A stretch of DNA of 12,812 bases from Caldisphaera sp046536515 (lineage in GTDB: Archaea; Thermoproteota; Thermoprotei_A; Sulfolobales; Acidilobaceae). Position numbers and translations under genes: made by a program. Below, one piece after another: positions 1 through 7,137 of this stretch. The DNA is taken from NCBI RefSeq assembly GCF_046536515.1, contig NZ_JAWDMQ010000038.1, positions 1-12,812 on the forward strand, given 5' to 3'. Under the pieces are notes generated by a model, which saw only the letters and a program-made list of their open reading frames with translations, made no database searches and had not been told where the DNA came from. Numbering within the stretch: position 1 is the first letter of the stretch; the number at the start of each line of letters is the position of its first letter.

Positions 1-19
1 CCCAGTTAAGTTAAAGATA

Positions 20-370
20 CTAAGCATATTCTCTCCACGTATAACCACATTTTCTACATTTATAAAATCTTGTTGGAGGTTCATCTGCAGCCCTTGTTTG
101 CATCATCCAAGCTATTATTTCATCATTACCACACTTAGGACATCTAATACTTCCTTTTAATATTTGTGCAGTAGGAGGTGGAGATTCAGAATCAATAACA
201 ATAGTTTTATCTTTAGGAGTATGCTGGATCTTTTCTTTTACCTTTAGAGCATTTGATAAACTATTTTGATTTGCTTCTACCTTATATCCACATTTTGGGC
301 AAACAAGATAGGTCTTACCTTCTATATGTTTTGGTTTCATTAAGCTCCCACATTTTGGGCAAAACATCAT
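20..370 (-). CDS. tfs: Transcription elongation factor S (TFS, TFIIS/RPB9-like)
   Basis: TFS binds the secondary channel of archaeal RNA polymerase and stimulates cleavage of backtracked transcripts. Residue numbers here are from an upstream GTG at 382. Two zinc ribbons are visible: an N-terminal one with C8, C11, C28 and C31, and a C-terminal one with C81, C84, C109 and C112. Between the last two cysteine pairs lies the acidic-tip motif QTRAADEPPT, whose D100-E101 pair is the catalytic signature in TFIIS and TFS; its presence argues against an inactive paralogue. The length (about 116-120 aa) is normal for the family. The start is uncertain. Family members begin directly before the FCPKCG segment, so I prefer the ATG at 370, which follows GGTG by 9 nt; the next codon is also ATG. 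The gene follows the small zinc-finger ORF on the same strand, with a gap of about 50 nt. Confidence 0.9.
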   Translation of the reverse strand: MMFCPKCGSLMKPKHIEGKTYLVCPKCGYKVEANQNSLSNALKVKEKIQHTPKDKTIVIDSESPPPTAQILKGSIRCPKCGNDEIIAWMMQTRAADEPPTRFYKCRKCGYTWREYA

Positions 371-422
371 CGAACTCTGCACCGCTTACTCGCCTCTAAT
401 CTATATTAATTTATTGCAACTA

Positions 423-689
423 TTAACTGCTTTTTGTATTCTTTAAATACCTATCTATATTCCTTAAGAGGTTTTCATTTATACCTTTACTATTTTTAAC
501 ATTTGATTTTTCTTGATATTTTTTAGAAGATTTATTTCCACAATCTATAATATCTGATAGTAAAGATTTGCAATAAGGGCATACTTTTATAATTTCCTTG
601 CTATTTATTCTACAATTACTTGTCGCTACTCTTCTTTTGCAAATATCACAATACTCCCAAGAGAGTGTAATCCTCAATTTTACCGCCAT
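423..689 (-). CDS. Small zinc-finger protein of unknown function (88 aa)
   Basis: I do not recognise a named family. The N-terminal half has C14-x2-C17 and C37-x2-C40 in the contexts YCDIC and VCPYC, enough for one zinc-binding knuckle pair; C26 and C50 are extra cysteines. The C-terminal 40 residues are Lys, Asn and Ser rich and probably disordered or nucleic-acid binding. The ATG at 689 is the natural start and the MAVKLRITLSWEYC opening looks like a real beta-strand N-terminus. No clear GGTG Shine-Dalgarno precedes it, so it may be translated from a short leader. It lies just upstream of the TFS gene on the same strand and could share its transcript. The cysteine spacing and ordered N-terminus suggest a real gene; its function is open. 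Confidence 0.6.
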   Translation of the reverse strand: MAVKLRITLSWEYCDICKRRVATSNCRINSKEIIKVCPYCKSLLSDIIDCGNKSSKKYQEKSNVKNSKGINENLLRNIDRYLKNTKSS

Positions 690-844
690 AATTCTATTCT
701 ATATTCATTCCTTTTATTTGAATTTGCTAACTATATATTACAATTTCTAATTCTAAAGTTTAATAATTATTATTTTAAAATATATGAAACTATCTTAACA
801 TTATTTTTCGATTATAACCTTAACTTGATAAAATGAACGGCAAA

Positions 845-870
845 CCTCGTCCTTCGGGGGGTCAGTTAAT
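845..870 (+). repeat. Orphan IS200/IS605-type right-end-like sequence (degenerate)
   Basis: This segment resembles the sequence that follows the tnpB stop codon near 11558-11594 when that is read on the minus strand. Both contain CCTCG-C/T-CCTTC followed, after a variable G-rich stretch, by GGTCAGTT and AAT. Here the internal hairpin arm is shortened, so the stem is poor. It reads as a plus-strand element end, yet no tnpB lies upstream on that strand. It is probably a decayed solo end. The match was made by eye over about 25 bases, so chance similarity is possible. Confidence 0.35.
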
Positions 871-876
871 CAAGAA

Positions 877-1104
877 TTAATACTTCCCGTTTTTTCTATA
901 CTTTCATTTCAATCATTTTATCTTTATGATCAAGTATAGGGACTTAATCCTCAACCACCTTCAAACGGTAGGTAAGTCATGTGACTCCTTTAAACACAAA
1001 GGCGCAGGGCTCACATCTCTAATACCACTCTTACCCTTTTAAACATAGCCCACATTGGCATGAGAGGTCATTAGTTTATCAATATTGACAGCAAATATAG
1101 ATTT
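877..1104 (-). pseudogene. Possible relic of a tnpB 3' end (in-frame stops), or a structured RNA
   Basis: One minus-strand frame reads like the tail of a TnpB-type protein interrupted by stops. It starts KSIFAVNIDKL, similar to the INI motif after the last RuvC aspartate. It then gives SPAPLCLKESHDLPTV, a stop, RWLRIKSLYLIIK, and a basic tail ending KYRKNGKY with two more TGA codons. The frame does not change over about 220 nt although five stops interrupt it, which fits point-mutation decay. The base composition matches genes rather than the AT-rich flanks. Stem-loops also lie in this stretch, as expected where a guide RNA (omega RNA) is made from a tnpB 3' end. I cannot separate relic gene from stand-alone ncRNA without a database search. 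Confidence 0.3.
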
Positions 1105-1197
1105 CTATTAACGTAAAAAAGGATTCGGCCCGTATTACTTATAATTTATAATCAATTTAACTTAGGCTAAAAAGCATTACAAAATTTATTAATACAA

Positions 1198-1503
1198 TTA
1201 AAAAAATCTAGAACCCTTTTTCTGTTTTTCCTCTTTAACAGCATAAATACCAACTATTTTTCTTATGTTACCATTATTATCACAAGGCCCTTCTATTAAT
1301 CCCACAAAATCTCCTTGCCTAAAATCCCTAGTTGTTATCATGCCATTACAATCTTCTACTGTGACAAACTTTGGCCTTTTTTGCATTTCGGCCATTTTTC
1401 TTAATTCATTAGCCTGCCTGAACGTTAATAAAATAACTATTATAAGCACTACTAACAATAGTATAGCTTGATAATAAAAACTTGTATCAAAAAAGCCGCT
1501 CAT
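1198..1503 (-). CDS. Small single-pass membrane protein, partner of DUF1512 gene (101 aa)
   Basis: Family not recognised. Residues about 8-28 (YYQAILLLVVLIIVILLTF) form one strong transmembrane helix. A short basic helix follows (RQANELRKMAEMQKR), then a compact beta-rich cytoplasmic domain with VTVEDCNGM, RDFRQGDFVGLIEGPC and VGIYAVKEE, and a basic tail. The RQGDFVG and VGIYAV segments look like a small beta-barrel. The ATG at 1503 overlaps the TGA stop of the upstream DUF1512-like gene as ATGA, so the two are almost certainly co-transcribed and translationally coupled. A membrane complex of the two products is my inference. There is no catalytic signature. Confidence 0.75.
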   Translation of the reverse strand: MSGFFDTSFYYQAILLLVVLIIVILLTFRQANELRKMAEMQKRPKFVTVEDCNGMITTRDFRQGDFVGLIEGPCDNNGNIRKIVGIYAVKEEKQKKGSRFF

Positions 1504-2615
1504 TGACCAACACCCGCTGTGTTGCCAATTCCTGCTATAACTACAGTATCTCCTGGTTTTGATTCTTCTTCTATAATTTGCTTTACCCTCTCAACAGCTT
1601 TGTCTGTTCCGTCCAATATTTTCTTGTCCATTGCCATTATCGCCTCTTCCATACCCATTTTAACTATAACAGCTCTCAAAGGAATATTATATTCAGCAGC
1701 TATTCTTTCAAACATTATTTTTTCGGGTCCTGGATCACCAATAGCAGCACCTACTCCTTCTGCTATAGTCCCTGTCTCTTCTCCTTCAAATTTTAATGCC
1801 GCATCTACAGTTACTAACAAAGAAACCTTTTCTCCCTTAGCAAGAGATTCTTTAATTACTTTAGCTGTAGCTTCACCTGGTCTCCCCACAGTAGACCCTG
1901 GGCCTTTAGCCTTAACAAGAAGAATTTTCCTTCCATTATATTCGCTTTCTGCCATTACAGTATCTTCATCAATTTCTCTCCATTCTTTTTTATAATTACT
2001 TAGTTTAAGTGCAACTATAGGACCTGCTCCATCACCAACAGGAACTCCTTCAAGAAAATCATCTAATGCCTTTCTATAAATATTTGCAATTTGCATGATC
2101 TGAGGCATCATCAATGATAGATACATTATCATATACCAATTTTTAGTTTTATCGCTGCTCAACAATATGTGCTGAACATATTTGTATATTAAAAACAGGG
2201 CTGAAGAAATTTCTGCAGCCGTTGAGGCTATGCTTCTTGCCACATCATTTGCTTCAGGCATTGAAATTTCAAAGGTTTGTTTAAATTTCGTATCCCTAAG
2301 GTTTATTATATGCCTTAATCTATTAATTATATCTGTGGGTTCTATATTAACTGGATCTATAGCAAAAAAATCAATAAGCCTATCTAATGTTTTAGAGGCA
2401 TCTTTAGCTTTATTTTTGTTCATAAACTCTAATGTTTTATTTCTCGCACTATTGGCCATATCGTTTAAAACTGCTAATTTATTTTTTATATCTGCTTTCC
2501 ACCAATAAACTTGTAGGTAGTTTCCAAAGCCAAATAGGTATAATACAAATATCAGTACCCAAACTATGTTAATCAGCAAATATACCCAATTTTCAATCGC
2601 GGCAATTCCTACCAC
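1500..2615 (-). CDS. DUF1512-like archaeal membrane-anchored protein (371 aa)
   Basis: The protein fits the archaeal DUF1512 type as I remember it in length and architecture; biochemical function is unknown. An N-terminal transmembrane helix (about residues 9-33, VYLLINIVWVLIFVLYLF) is followed by a helical region and a second hydrophobic segment near 161-176 (WYMIMYLSLMMPQIMQ). From about residue 190 there is a soluble alpha/beta domain rich in small glycine motifs: VPVGDGAGPIVAL, GPGSTVGRPGEA and, at the end, VVIAGIGNTAGVGQ. These suggest nucleotide or phosphate binding, but I see no classical P-loop. The GTG start at 2615 follows GGTG by 6 nt. An A-rich TATA-like stretch (GGATAAAAATAAAA on the minus strand) lies about 35-45 nt upstream. 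The stop overlaps the start of the 101-aa membrane protein. Confidence 0.8.
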   Translation of the reverse strand: MVGIAAIENWVYLLINIVWVLIFVLYLFGFGNYLQVYWWKADIKNKLAVLNDMANSARNKTLEFMNKNKAKDASKTLDRLIDFFAIDPVNIEPTDIINRLRHIINLRDTKFKQTFEISMPEANDVARSIASTAAEISSALFLIYKYVQHILLSSDKTKNWYMIMYLSLMMPQIMQIANIYRKALDDFLEGVPVGDGAGPIVALKLSNYKKEWREIDEDTVMAESEYNGRKILLVKAKGPGSTVGRPGEATAKVIKESLAKGEKVSLLVTVDAALKFEGEETGTIAEGVGAAIGDPGPEKIMFERIAAEYNIPLRAVIVKMGMEEAIMAMDKKILDGTDKAVERVKQIIEEESKPGDTVVIAGIGNTAGVGQ

Positions 2616-2812
2616 TTAGCTCACCGTACCTTGTTCCCCCACAGTTTTATTTTTATCCAGAGTTTAAAGATTCTGACTTTTTCTTAGCCTTAATAAAGCG
2701 ATTTTCTGGGATCTTAACATTTACATCAAATTTTACCTTAATTATAATATTTTAAAATATTTTAGTATGAATTTATCAGAAATAAAATAATCAAAAGTTT
2801 TAAAAGAAACTG
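2616..2812. promoter_or_regulatory. 197-nt spacer: promoter region of the DUF1512 pair
   Basis: This spacer lies between the stop of the methionine aminopeptidase gene (2813) and the GTG of the DUF1512-like gene (2615), both on the minus strand. Close to the latter are a GGTG ribosome-binding site and an A-rich TATA-like stretch. The distal half (2740-2812) is nearly pure A/T and probably holds the aminopeptidase terminator. One minus-strand frame at 2653-2740 reads KVKFDVNVKIPENRFIKAK and runs to a stop, but it has no ATG, GTG or TTG and is not called. Confidence 0.4.
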
Positions 2813-3736
2813 CTATTTCAATAATGTTGTAACAATAACTTTATCATTAAGGATTAGAAAAGTGTGTTCATATTGTGCCACTAACCCCTTCCCCGCTTCA
2901 ATAAGTATTGGATAGTTAACTAAGGCCTTTTGCCTAACTAGTTCATTCAATAACACCTCAATTTTTGATGCTTCAAATTCAGAAGTGAGCCACCTTGCTG
3001 CAAACGGAAGAGCATTATATTTTTCTTGTATATAATTTAACAAATGTTGAGCATCTTCAGATATGGCTTTAGGCTTTCTTCCAGTTAATGAATAAATATA
3101 TGCCTTAGGCCCATCAATTACAAATCCCTTTCCAAAAGTGCCAAAAGGTTCAATGGCTACTTGAGTTCCAGGTCTTAACCTTTTATAAAATGTACTCCTA
3201 TCCGCATAATTTGGTATACTTTCCCCGGCATGTAAATTGTACCTCGATATGGTGTGACCAGTTAGATTTTTTATAGGTTTGAATCCCTTGCTTTTAATTG
3301 TAGACTCTATAGCTCTTCCTATATCATAAATAGAAATATTTGGTTCCATTATTGAAATTACATTTTCTAAAGCCTTATTAACAGTTAAGGCAAGCTCTTT
3401 GAATTGTGTTCCTAATACAACAGTAGTAGCAGTATCTGATAGATAGCCGTCTATACTTGCTCCTACATCTACCTTTATTACTCCGACGTCTGGAATTTTC
3501 ATATCATCATTTATTCCTGGAGTATAGTGGGCTGCTATTTCATTAATTGATAAATTGCAAGGAAAGGCAAGTTTTGCCCCCTTCTTCATGATAGAGTTTT
3601 CTACCTCATCGCATATTTCTCTTGAGCTTGCACCAGGTTTAATCAATGATGCTCCTAGCTCTCTTGCTTCAGCCCCTATAGAGCCAGCTTTCATTAATTT
3701 TTCTATTTCTTCATTGCCAAACATTATCTCCCCCAA
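2813..3736 (-). CDS. map: Methionine aminopeptidase, type II
   Basis: This cytosolic dimetal hydrolase removes the initiator methionine from nascent proteins. The pita-bread fold ligands are all present: H70 in EIAAHYTPG, D90 and D101 in VDVGASIDGYLSDTATT, H161 in NLTGHTI, E196 in VAIEPFGT and E290 in YEHTFL. H169 in LHAG matches the substrate-contacting histidine of type II enzymes. The inserted helical subdomain after H169 and the GHTISRYNLHAGESIPN signature assign it to type II rather than type I. At 303-307 aa it has the usual archaeal length without the N-terminal extension of eukaryotic MetAP2. Two starts are possible: TTG at 3736, or ATG at 3724 giving MFGNEEIEKL. The GGGGGAG run between them sits very close to the ATG. 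The gene is divergent from the hydrolase gene at 3799. Confidence 0.95.
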   Translation of the reverse strand: MGEIMFGNEEIEKLMKAGSIGAEARELGASLIKPGASSREICDEVENSIMKKGAKLAFPCNLSINEIAAHYTPGINDDMKIPDVGVIKVDVGASIDGYLSDTATTVVLGTQFKELALTVNKALENVISIMEPNISIYDIGRAIESTIKSKGFKPIKNLTGHTISRYNLHAGESIPNYADRSTFYKRLRPGTQVAIEPFGTFGKGFVIDGPKAYIYSLTGRKPKAISEDAQHLLNYIQEKYNALPFAARWLTSEFEASKIEVLLNELVRQKALVNYPILIEAGKGLVAQYEHTFLILNDKVIVTTLLK

Positions 3737-3798
3737 ATGCCAATAATAAGTTAAACCTAATATTCTCGCATATTATACAGAATAACAGGTGAGCGGAT
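3737..3798. promoter_or_regulatory. Divergent promoter region between map and the MBL-fold hydrolase
   Basis: Only 62 nt separate the two divergent genes, so both promoters must lie here or reach into the genes. The stretch is AT-rich, with TATA-like words such as CATATTATACAG and TTAAACCTAATATT. The plus-strand gene has AGGTG at 3787-3791. Which TATA word serves which gene cannot be settled by eye. Confidence 0.4.
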
Positions 3799-4485
3799 TT
3801 GGGTAGTTTAATCTATTATGGCCACTCAGCTTTTGAGATAAACTCGGGAGGGAAGAAAATACTGGTAGATCCATGGATATCTAATCCTGCATCAGTTACT
3901 AAGGTAGAAAGCATTAAAAATGTTGACCTAATAGTTTTAACTCATGGTCACGATGATCATATAGGAGATACTATAAAAATTATGGAAAATAATCCTAAAT
4001 CAAAAGTAGTTGCTATATTTGAGCTTGCAAATTATATTGCTACTAAAATAAATGATGAAAATAGGGTTATAGGAGGTAATATGGGAGGTCCTATGATTGT
4101 AGATAACATAAAAATAGCTTTAGTTCCAGCAAATCATAGCAGCGAAGGATTTGGATCTCCTACAGGAGCAGTAATAATTACTAATGAAGGCACTATATAT
4201 CATGCAGGAGATACTGGAATAACATCTGAAATGGAACTTATAGGAGAAATATACAAACCAGATATAGCTTTGCTTCCTATAGGAGGTCATTTTACTATGG
4301 ATCACAACGAAGCAGCAAAAGCCGTAGAAATGATAAAGCCAAAAGTTGCTATACCTATGCATTACGGAACTTTTCCGGTATTATATGGAGATCCTAATGA
4401 GTTTAAGAAAATAGTTGTTTCTAGAGGAGTAAACACAAACGTAGTTATATTGAAGCCCGGAGAAAAGTTTGAATTCAAGTTTTAA
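3799..4485 (+). CDS. UPF0173-type metal-dependent hydrolase (metallo-beta-lactamase fold)
   Basis: The protein is a compact 228-aa metallo-beta-lactamase-fold hydrolase of the type annotated as UPF0173, found across archaea and bacteria; its natural substrate is not established. The metal-binding motif THGHDDHIGD gives H49, H51, D53 and H54. Later ligands are H113 (VPANHSS), D138 (YHAGDTG) and H188 (IPMHYGTFP). The opening LIYYGHSAFEI and the DPWISNP loop are typical of this group. No signal peptide is present, so it is probably cytosolic. The TTG start at 3799 is supported by AGGTG seven nt upstream; no ATG fits before the conserved GHSAF motif. It precedes ABCE1 on the same strand by 67 nt. 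A TATA-like TTTAAATA at its stop suggests that ABCE1 has its own promoter. Confidence 0.88.
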   Translation: MGSLIYYGHSAFEINSGGKKILVDPWISNPASVTKVESIKNVDLIVLTHGHDDHIGDTIKIMENNPKSKVVAIFELANYIATKINDENRVIGGNMGGPMIVDNIKIALVPANHSSEGFGSPTGAVIITNEGTIYHAGDTGITSEMELIGEIYKPDIALLPIGGHFTMDHNEAAKAVEMIKPKVAIPMHYGTFPVLYGDPNEFKKIVVSRGVNTNVVILKPGEKFEFKF

Positions 4486-4535
4486 ATAAACTACACAATT
4501 TTAAAACCCTTCATTTCTTTTTAAAAAGGTGCAAA

Positions 4536-4556
4536 ATGACTAGGTGCAAAAAATGA
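4536..4556 (+). CDS. Six-codon upstream ORF (MTRCKK) overlapping the ABCE1 start
   Basis: An ATG at 4536 preceded by AAGGTG (4 nt spacing) opens MTRCKK and stops at TGA 4554-4556. The TGA shares ATGA with the ABCE1 ATG at 4553. The ribosome-binding site plus start appears twice: AGGTGCAAA-ATGACT and then AGGTGCAAAAA-ATGACT, a near-perfect tandem repeat differing by two A residues. The first copy is out of frame with ABCE1. Whether it is translated is unknown, but its Shine-Dalgarno is at least as good as that of the main start. It could be a regulatory leader peptide or a neutral duplication. Confidence 0.5.
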   Translation: MTRCKK

Positions 4557-6364
4557 CTAGAATTGCAGTAATCGATGACGACAGCTGTAAACCAAAGAAA
4601 TGTAATTATGAGTGCATTAGTGTTTGTCCAATAAACAAAAGCAAGAAAGGGGTTGCTATTGAAGCAGATACATCATCTAGAGGAAAGCCAATAATATATG
4701 AAGACGTTTGCATTGGATGCGGGCTATGTATTAAAGTTTGTCCATTTGAAGCAATATCAATTGCTAATTTACCAGAAGAATTAGAGGAAGAGTCTGTTCA
4801 TAGATATGGAGTCAACGGATTTAAATTATATGGATTACCTATACCAAAGAATGGACAAGTTGTAGGAATATTAGGAAAAAATGGTACGGGAAAAACAACT
4901 GCAATAAAAATACTTGCAGGAGAATTAAAGCCTAACCTTGGTATACTTGATAAAGAGGTAAGCTATGATGAAATAATAAGGAGGTTTAGAGGTAGCGAGC
5001 TTCAAACGTATTTTCAAAAAATTGTTAATAAAAAAATCAGAGCAGCTCATAAAATACAATATATAGATTTAGTTCCAAGACACATAAAAGGTGATGTAAA
5101 AACTTTATTACAAAAAGCAGACGAAAGAGGTACAGCTTTAGAACTAGGAAAACAATTAGGTTTAGATAAAATATTTGACAGAGATGTGAGAAATTTAAGT
5201 GGGGGAGAACTCCAAAAGCTTTTAATAGCAGCTACGCTGAGCAAGGATGCAGATATTTACATATTTGATGAGCCTAGCAGCTATCTAGATATAAAAGAAA
5301 GGATTAATGTTTCTAAAATAATAATGAACGAGGCGAAGAGGAACAAATATTTTATTATAGTAGAGCATGACCTTGCAGTTTTAGATTACTTAAGCGATTA
5401 CATACATATTATATATGGCGATCCAGGTGTTTATGGAGTAGTTTCAAAGCCTTACGGAGTTAGAGTGGGTATAAACAATTATTTAGATGGTTATTTACCT
5501 TCAGAAAACATGAGGATAAGGAAAGATCCTATACAGTTCAGGAAACTAGCTTCAGAATCAATAGTAAATACTGACAACAAAACCTACAAATATCTTGAAT
5601 GGGATAATGTAAATATTGTTAGGGGTTCTTTCAAGCTTGATGTTGAAGCAGGATATGTAATGAATGGAGAAGTGGTTGGTGTAGTTGGACCTAATGCTAT
5701 AGGAAAAACAACTTTTATAAAGTTTTTAGCAGGGGAGTTAAAACCTGAAAATGGTAATATAATAACTTATAGAGAATTAAAGATAAGTTATAAGCCTCAA
5801 TACATAGGTCCTGAAATGTTTCCTGAAGGCTTAAGGGTCGAGGATGTCTTAAAGCTAGCTAATCCAGAATCTATTATACCGAATTCCTGGCTTTATTTAG
5901 AATTAATACAAAAGCTAAATCTAAACAAAATGTTCGATAGAGAAGCAAGATCACTAAGCGGAGGAGAAATGCAAAAACTAGCAATAGCGGCAACTTTAAG
6001 CTCAAATGCAGACCTATACTTGCTAGACGAACCTTCAGCTCACTTAGATGTTGAAGAAAGGCTTGCAATAGGAAAGATAATAAGAAGGCTTACAGAAATA
6101 AGAAAAGTAACAGCTTTTGTTGCTGAACATGATATAATAATACTAGATTTCATAAGCGATAGAATCATTGTATTTAATGGAGAGCCAGGAACACATGGGC
6201 ATGCTGATGCTCCTAAGGAGACTAAAAAAGCAATGAACGAACTTTTATCTGAACTTAAGATAACCATCAGAAGAGATGCAGAAAGTGGAAGGCCTAGAAT
6301 TAATAAAGAAGGCACCTATTTAGATAGATTACAAAAAACAAAAGGAGAATATTATGCTACATAA
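4553..6364 (+). CDS. abce1: ABCE1 / RNase L inhibitor homologue, ribosome-recycling ATPase
   Basis: ABCE1 splits post-termination ribosomes with aRF1/Pelota, using ATP and two Fe-S clusters. Numbering is from the ATG at 4553 (603 aa, the usual family length). Eight cluster cysteines lie at residues 12, 17, 21, 25, 53, 56, 59 and 63 (CKPKKCNYECISVC and CIGCGLCIKVC). NBD1 has Walker A GKNGTGKTT near 108-116, LSGGELQ near 215, and VEHDLAVLD. NBD2 has Walker A GPNAIGKTT near 379, LSGGEMQ near 468, a Walker B ending LLDEP, and AEHDIIILD. The hinge and the C-terminal basic RRDAESGRPRINKEG tail are complete. An in-frame GTG at 4544 would add three residues, but it forms part of the AGGTG Shine-Dalgarno (4542-4546), six nt before the ATG. 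A duplicated start upstream makes a tiny ORF that overlaps this start. Confidence 0.97.
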   Translation: MTRIAVIDDDSCKPKKCNYECISVCPINKSKKGVAIEADTSSRGKPIIYEDVCIGCGLCIKVCPFEAISIANLPEELEEESVHRYGVNGFKLYGLPIPKNGQVVGILGKNGTGKTTAIKILAGELKPNLGILDKEVSYDEIIRRFRGSELQTYFQKIVNKKIRAAHKIQYIDLVPRHIKGDVKTLLQKADERGTALELGKQLGLDKIFDRDVRNLSGGELQKLLIAATLSKDADIYIFDEPSSYLDIKERINVSKIIMNEAKRNKYFIIVEHDLAVLDYLSDYIHIIYGDPGVYGVVSKPYGVRVGINNYLDGYLPSENMRIRKDPIQFRKLASESIVNTDNKTYKYLEWDNVNIVRGSFKLDVEAGYVMNGEVVGVVGPNAIGKTTFIKFLAGELKPENGNIITYRELKISYKPQYIGPEMFPEGLRVEDVLKLANPESIIPNSWLYLELIQKLNLNKMFDREARSLSGGEMQKLAIAATLSSNADLYLLDEPSAHLDVEERLAIGKIIRRLTEIRKVTAFVAEHDIIILDFISDRIIVFNGEPGTHGHADAPKETKKAMNELLSELKITIRRDAESGRPRINKEGTYLDRLQKTKGEYYAT

Positions 6365-6414
6365 ACCCTAGGTTTTATTACCTTTATTAAGAAATTTTAG
6401 ATTACAAAATGTTT
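6365..6414. terminator. Convergent spacer with T-rich terminator-like runs
   Basis: Fifty nt separate the convergent stops of ABCE1 and the TrmJ-like gene. On the plus strand TTTTATTACCTTTATT and later GTTTTTATTC resemble archaeal oligo-T termination signals; the minus strand has shorter T runs. A small AAACC-CTA-GGTTT inverted repeat sits at the ABCE1 stop. Composition is the only evidence. Confidence 0.35.
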
Positions 6415-7122
6415 TTATTCTTTATATTGCAATTTATCTTTACATCCATATTTTAAACATATTCTGCTTATCAACTTTAATATCCTAGCTGCTTCGCCTT
6501 TTTCTGATTTGGAAATGGCTTTTCTAAGAGCTATCATTATATCTTCTAGCTCATTTTGTTCAAATGAATCACTAACTAAAGCTCTAGCATACGCTTCTAT
6601 TAAATTAACAGTCTTCTTATCAGCAAGTTCCAAACTTAAAGGTTTGTTCTTTGCTAGATAGAGTTCATAAAGCATTATAGCACCTGCGTTTGATACATTT
6701 AATGCTTTATATTTTTGAGAAGATGGTATCGTGCAAAGTAAATCGCACTTCTTTAATTCATCTCTTGTTAAACCTACGCTTTCTCTACCTAATACAAGAG
6801 CTACCCTATTATTTACTTTTTCAGCAAGCTCTGATGCTTGCTTAGGAGTAATAGGTATCCTAAGCACATCTTTTGCTGAACTTTCATCTGATGTGCATAT
6901 CGATAAATCAACACCTTCCAATGCTTTATCAATGCTATCGACAATTATTGTGTTGTATATTTGGTTAGATGCCTTTACAGCCCATCTTGATGCTTCATAA
7001 GCACTGGCTATCGGTGAAACTAAATAAATTTCATCGACATCAAAGTTCTCTGCTAACCTTAATAGATACCCTAAGTTAATTGAGCCTTCTATTCCAACAG
7101 CTACCAGCCTCAGTGATTTCAT
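6415..7122 (-). CDS. trmJ: TrmJ-like SPOUT tRNA 2'-O-methyltransferase
   Basis: This SpoU/TrmJ-class SPOUT methylase uses AdoMet. In archaeal TrmJ the known target is the 2'-hydroxyl of tRNA position C32; substrate identity here is inferred from the family. Motif 1 is GSINLGYLLRLAENF with N16 and R22, motif 2 is LVLGRESVGLT (about 110-119), and motif 3 is IPSSQKYKALNVSNAGAIMLYE (about 132-153), which forms the trefoil knot. A helical tail of about 80 residues follows, ending in CLKYGCK; such a tail is usual for TrmJ and supports dimerisation. The 235-aa length is normal. The ATG at 7122 has GGTG 7 nt upstream. A strong hairpin (7138-7159), possibly a solo transposon end, lies just upstream, so the leader or promoter of this gene may have been affected by an insertion. 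Confidence 0.88.
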   Translation of the reverse strand: MKSLRLVAVGIEGSINLGYLLRLAENFDVDEIYLVSPIASAYEASRWAVKASNQIYNTIIVDSIDKALEGVDLSICTSDESSAKDVLRIPITPKQASELAEKVNNRVALVLGRESVGLTRDELKKCDLLCTIPSSQKYKALNVSNAGAIMLYELYLAKNKPLSLELADKKTVNLIEAYARALVSDSFEQNELEDIMIALRKAISKSEKGEAARILKLISRICLKYGCKDKLQYKE

Positions 7123-7137
7123 CTGTCAGCACCAGAG

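Larger units (their letters stand above)
690..1197. other. 508-nt gene-free stretch with a GC-richer island
   Basis: No intact gene was found here. The outer parts are extremely AT-rich: by hand count 7/60 G/C at 721-780 and 9/60 at 1141-1200. The central 841-1080 has 94/240. In AT-rich thermophilic archaea such islands often mark structured RNA or inserted DNA. Visible structure includes an 8-bp perfect stem CTATACTT (896-903) / AAGTATAG (932-939) with an inner ATCAT/ATGAT helix (912-916/926-930), a GGGCT/AGCCC pairing further right, and a CCTTT/AAAGG hairpin. A TATA-like palindrome near 1139-1152 could drive a minus-strand transcript into the island. The likeliest contents are described in the entries for 877-1104 and 845-870. 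Confidence 0.6.

Noticed and set aside
841..1104. GC island as RNase P RNA, SRP RNA or tRNA
   Set aside because: I found none of the conserved core motifs of those RNAs and no cloverleaf on either strand.
1519..1995. Plus-strand 158-aa open frame
   Set aside because: It is antisense to the DUF1512-like gene, is Ser/Ile/Pro rich with no ribosome-binding site, and reads as a shadow frame.
2653..2740. Minus-strand reading KVKFDVNVKIPENRFIKAK ending at a TAA
   Set aside because: It looks protein-like, but an in-frame stop precedes it and there is no ATG, GTG or TTG. About 30 codons are too few to call.
6040..6315. Minus-strand open frame inside ABCE1
   Set aside because: It is antisense to the strongly conserved second ATPase domain, with shadow-like composition.
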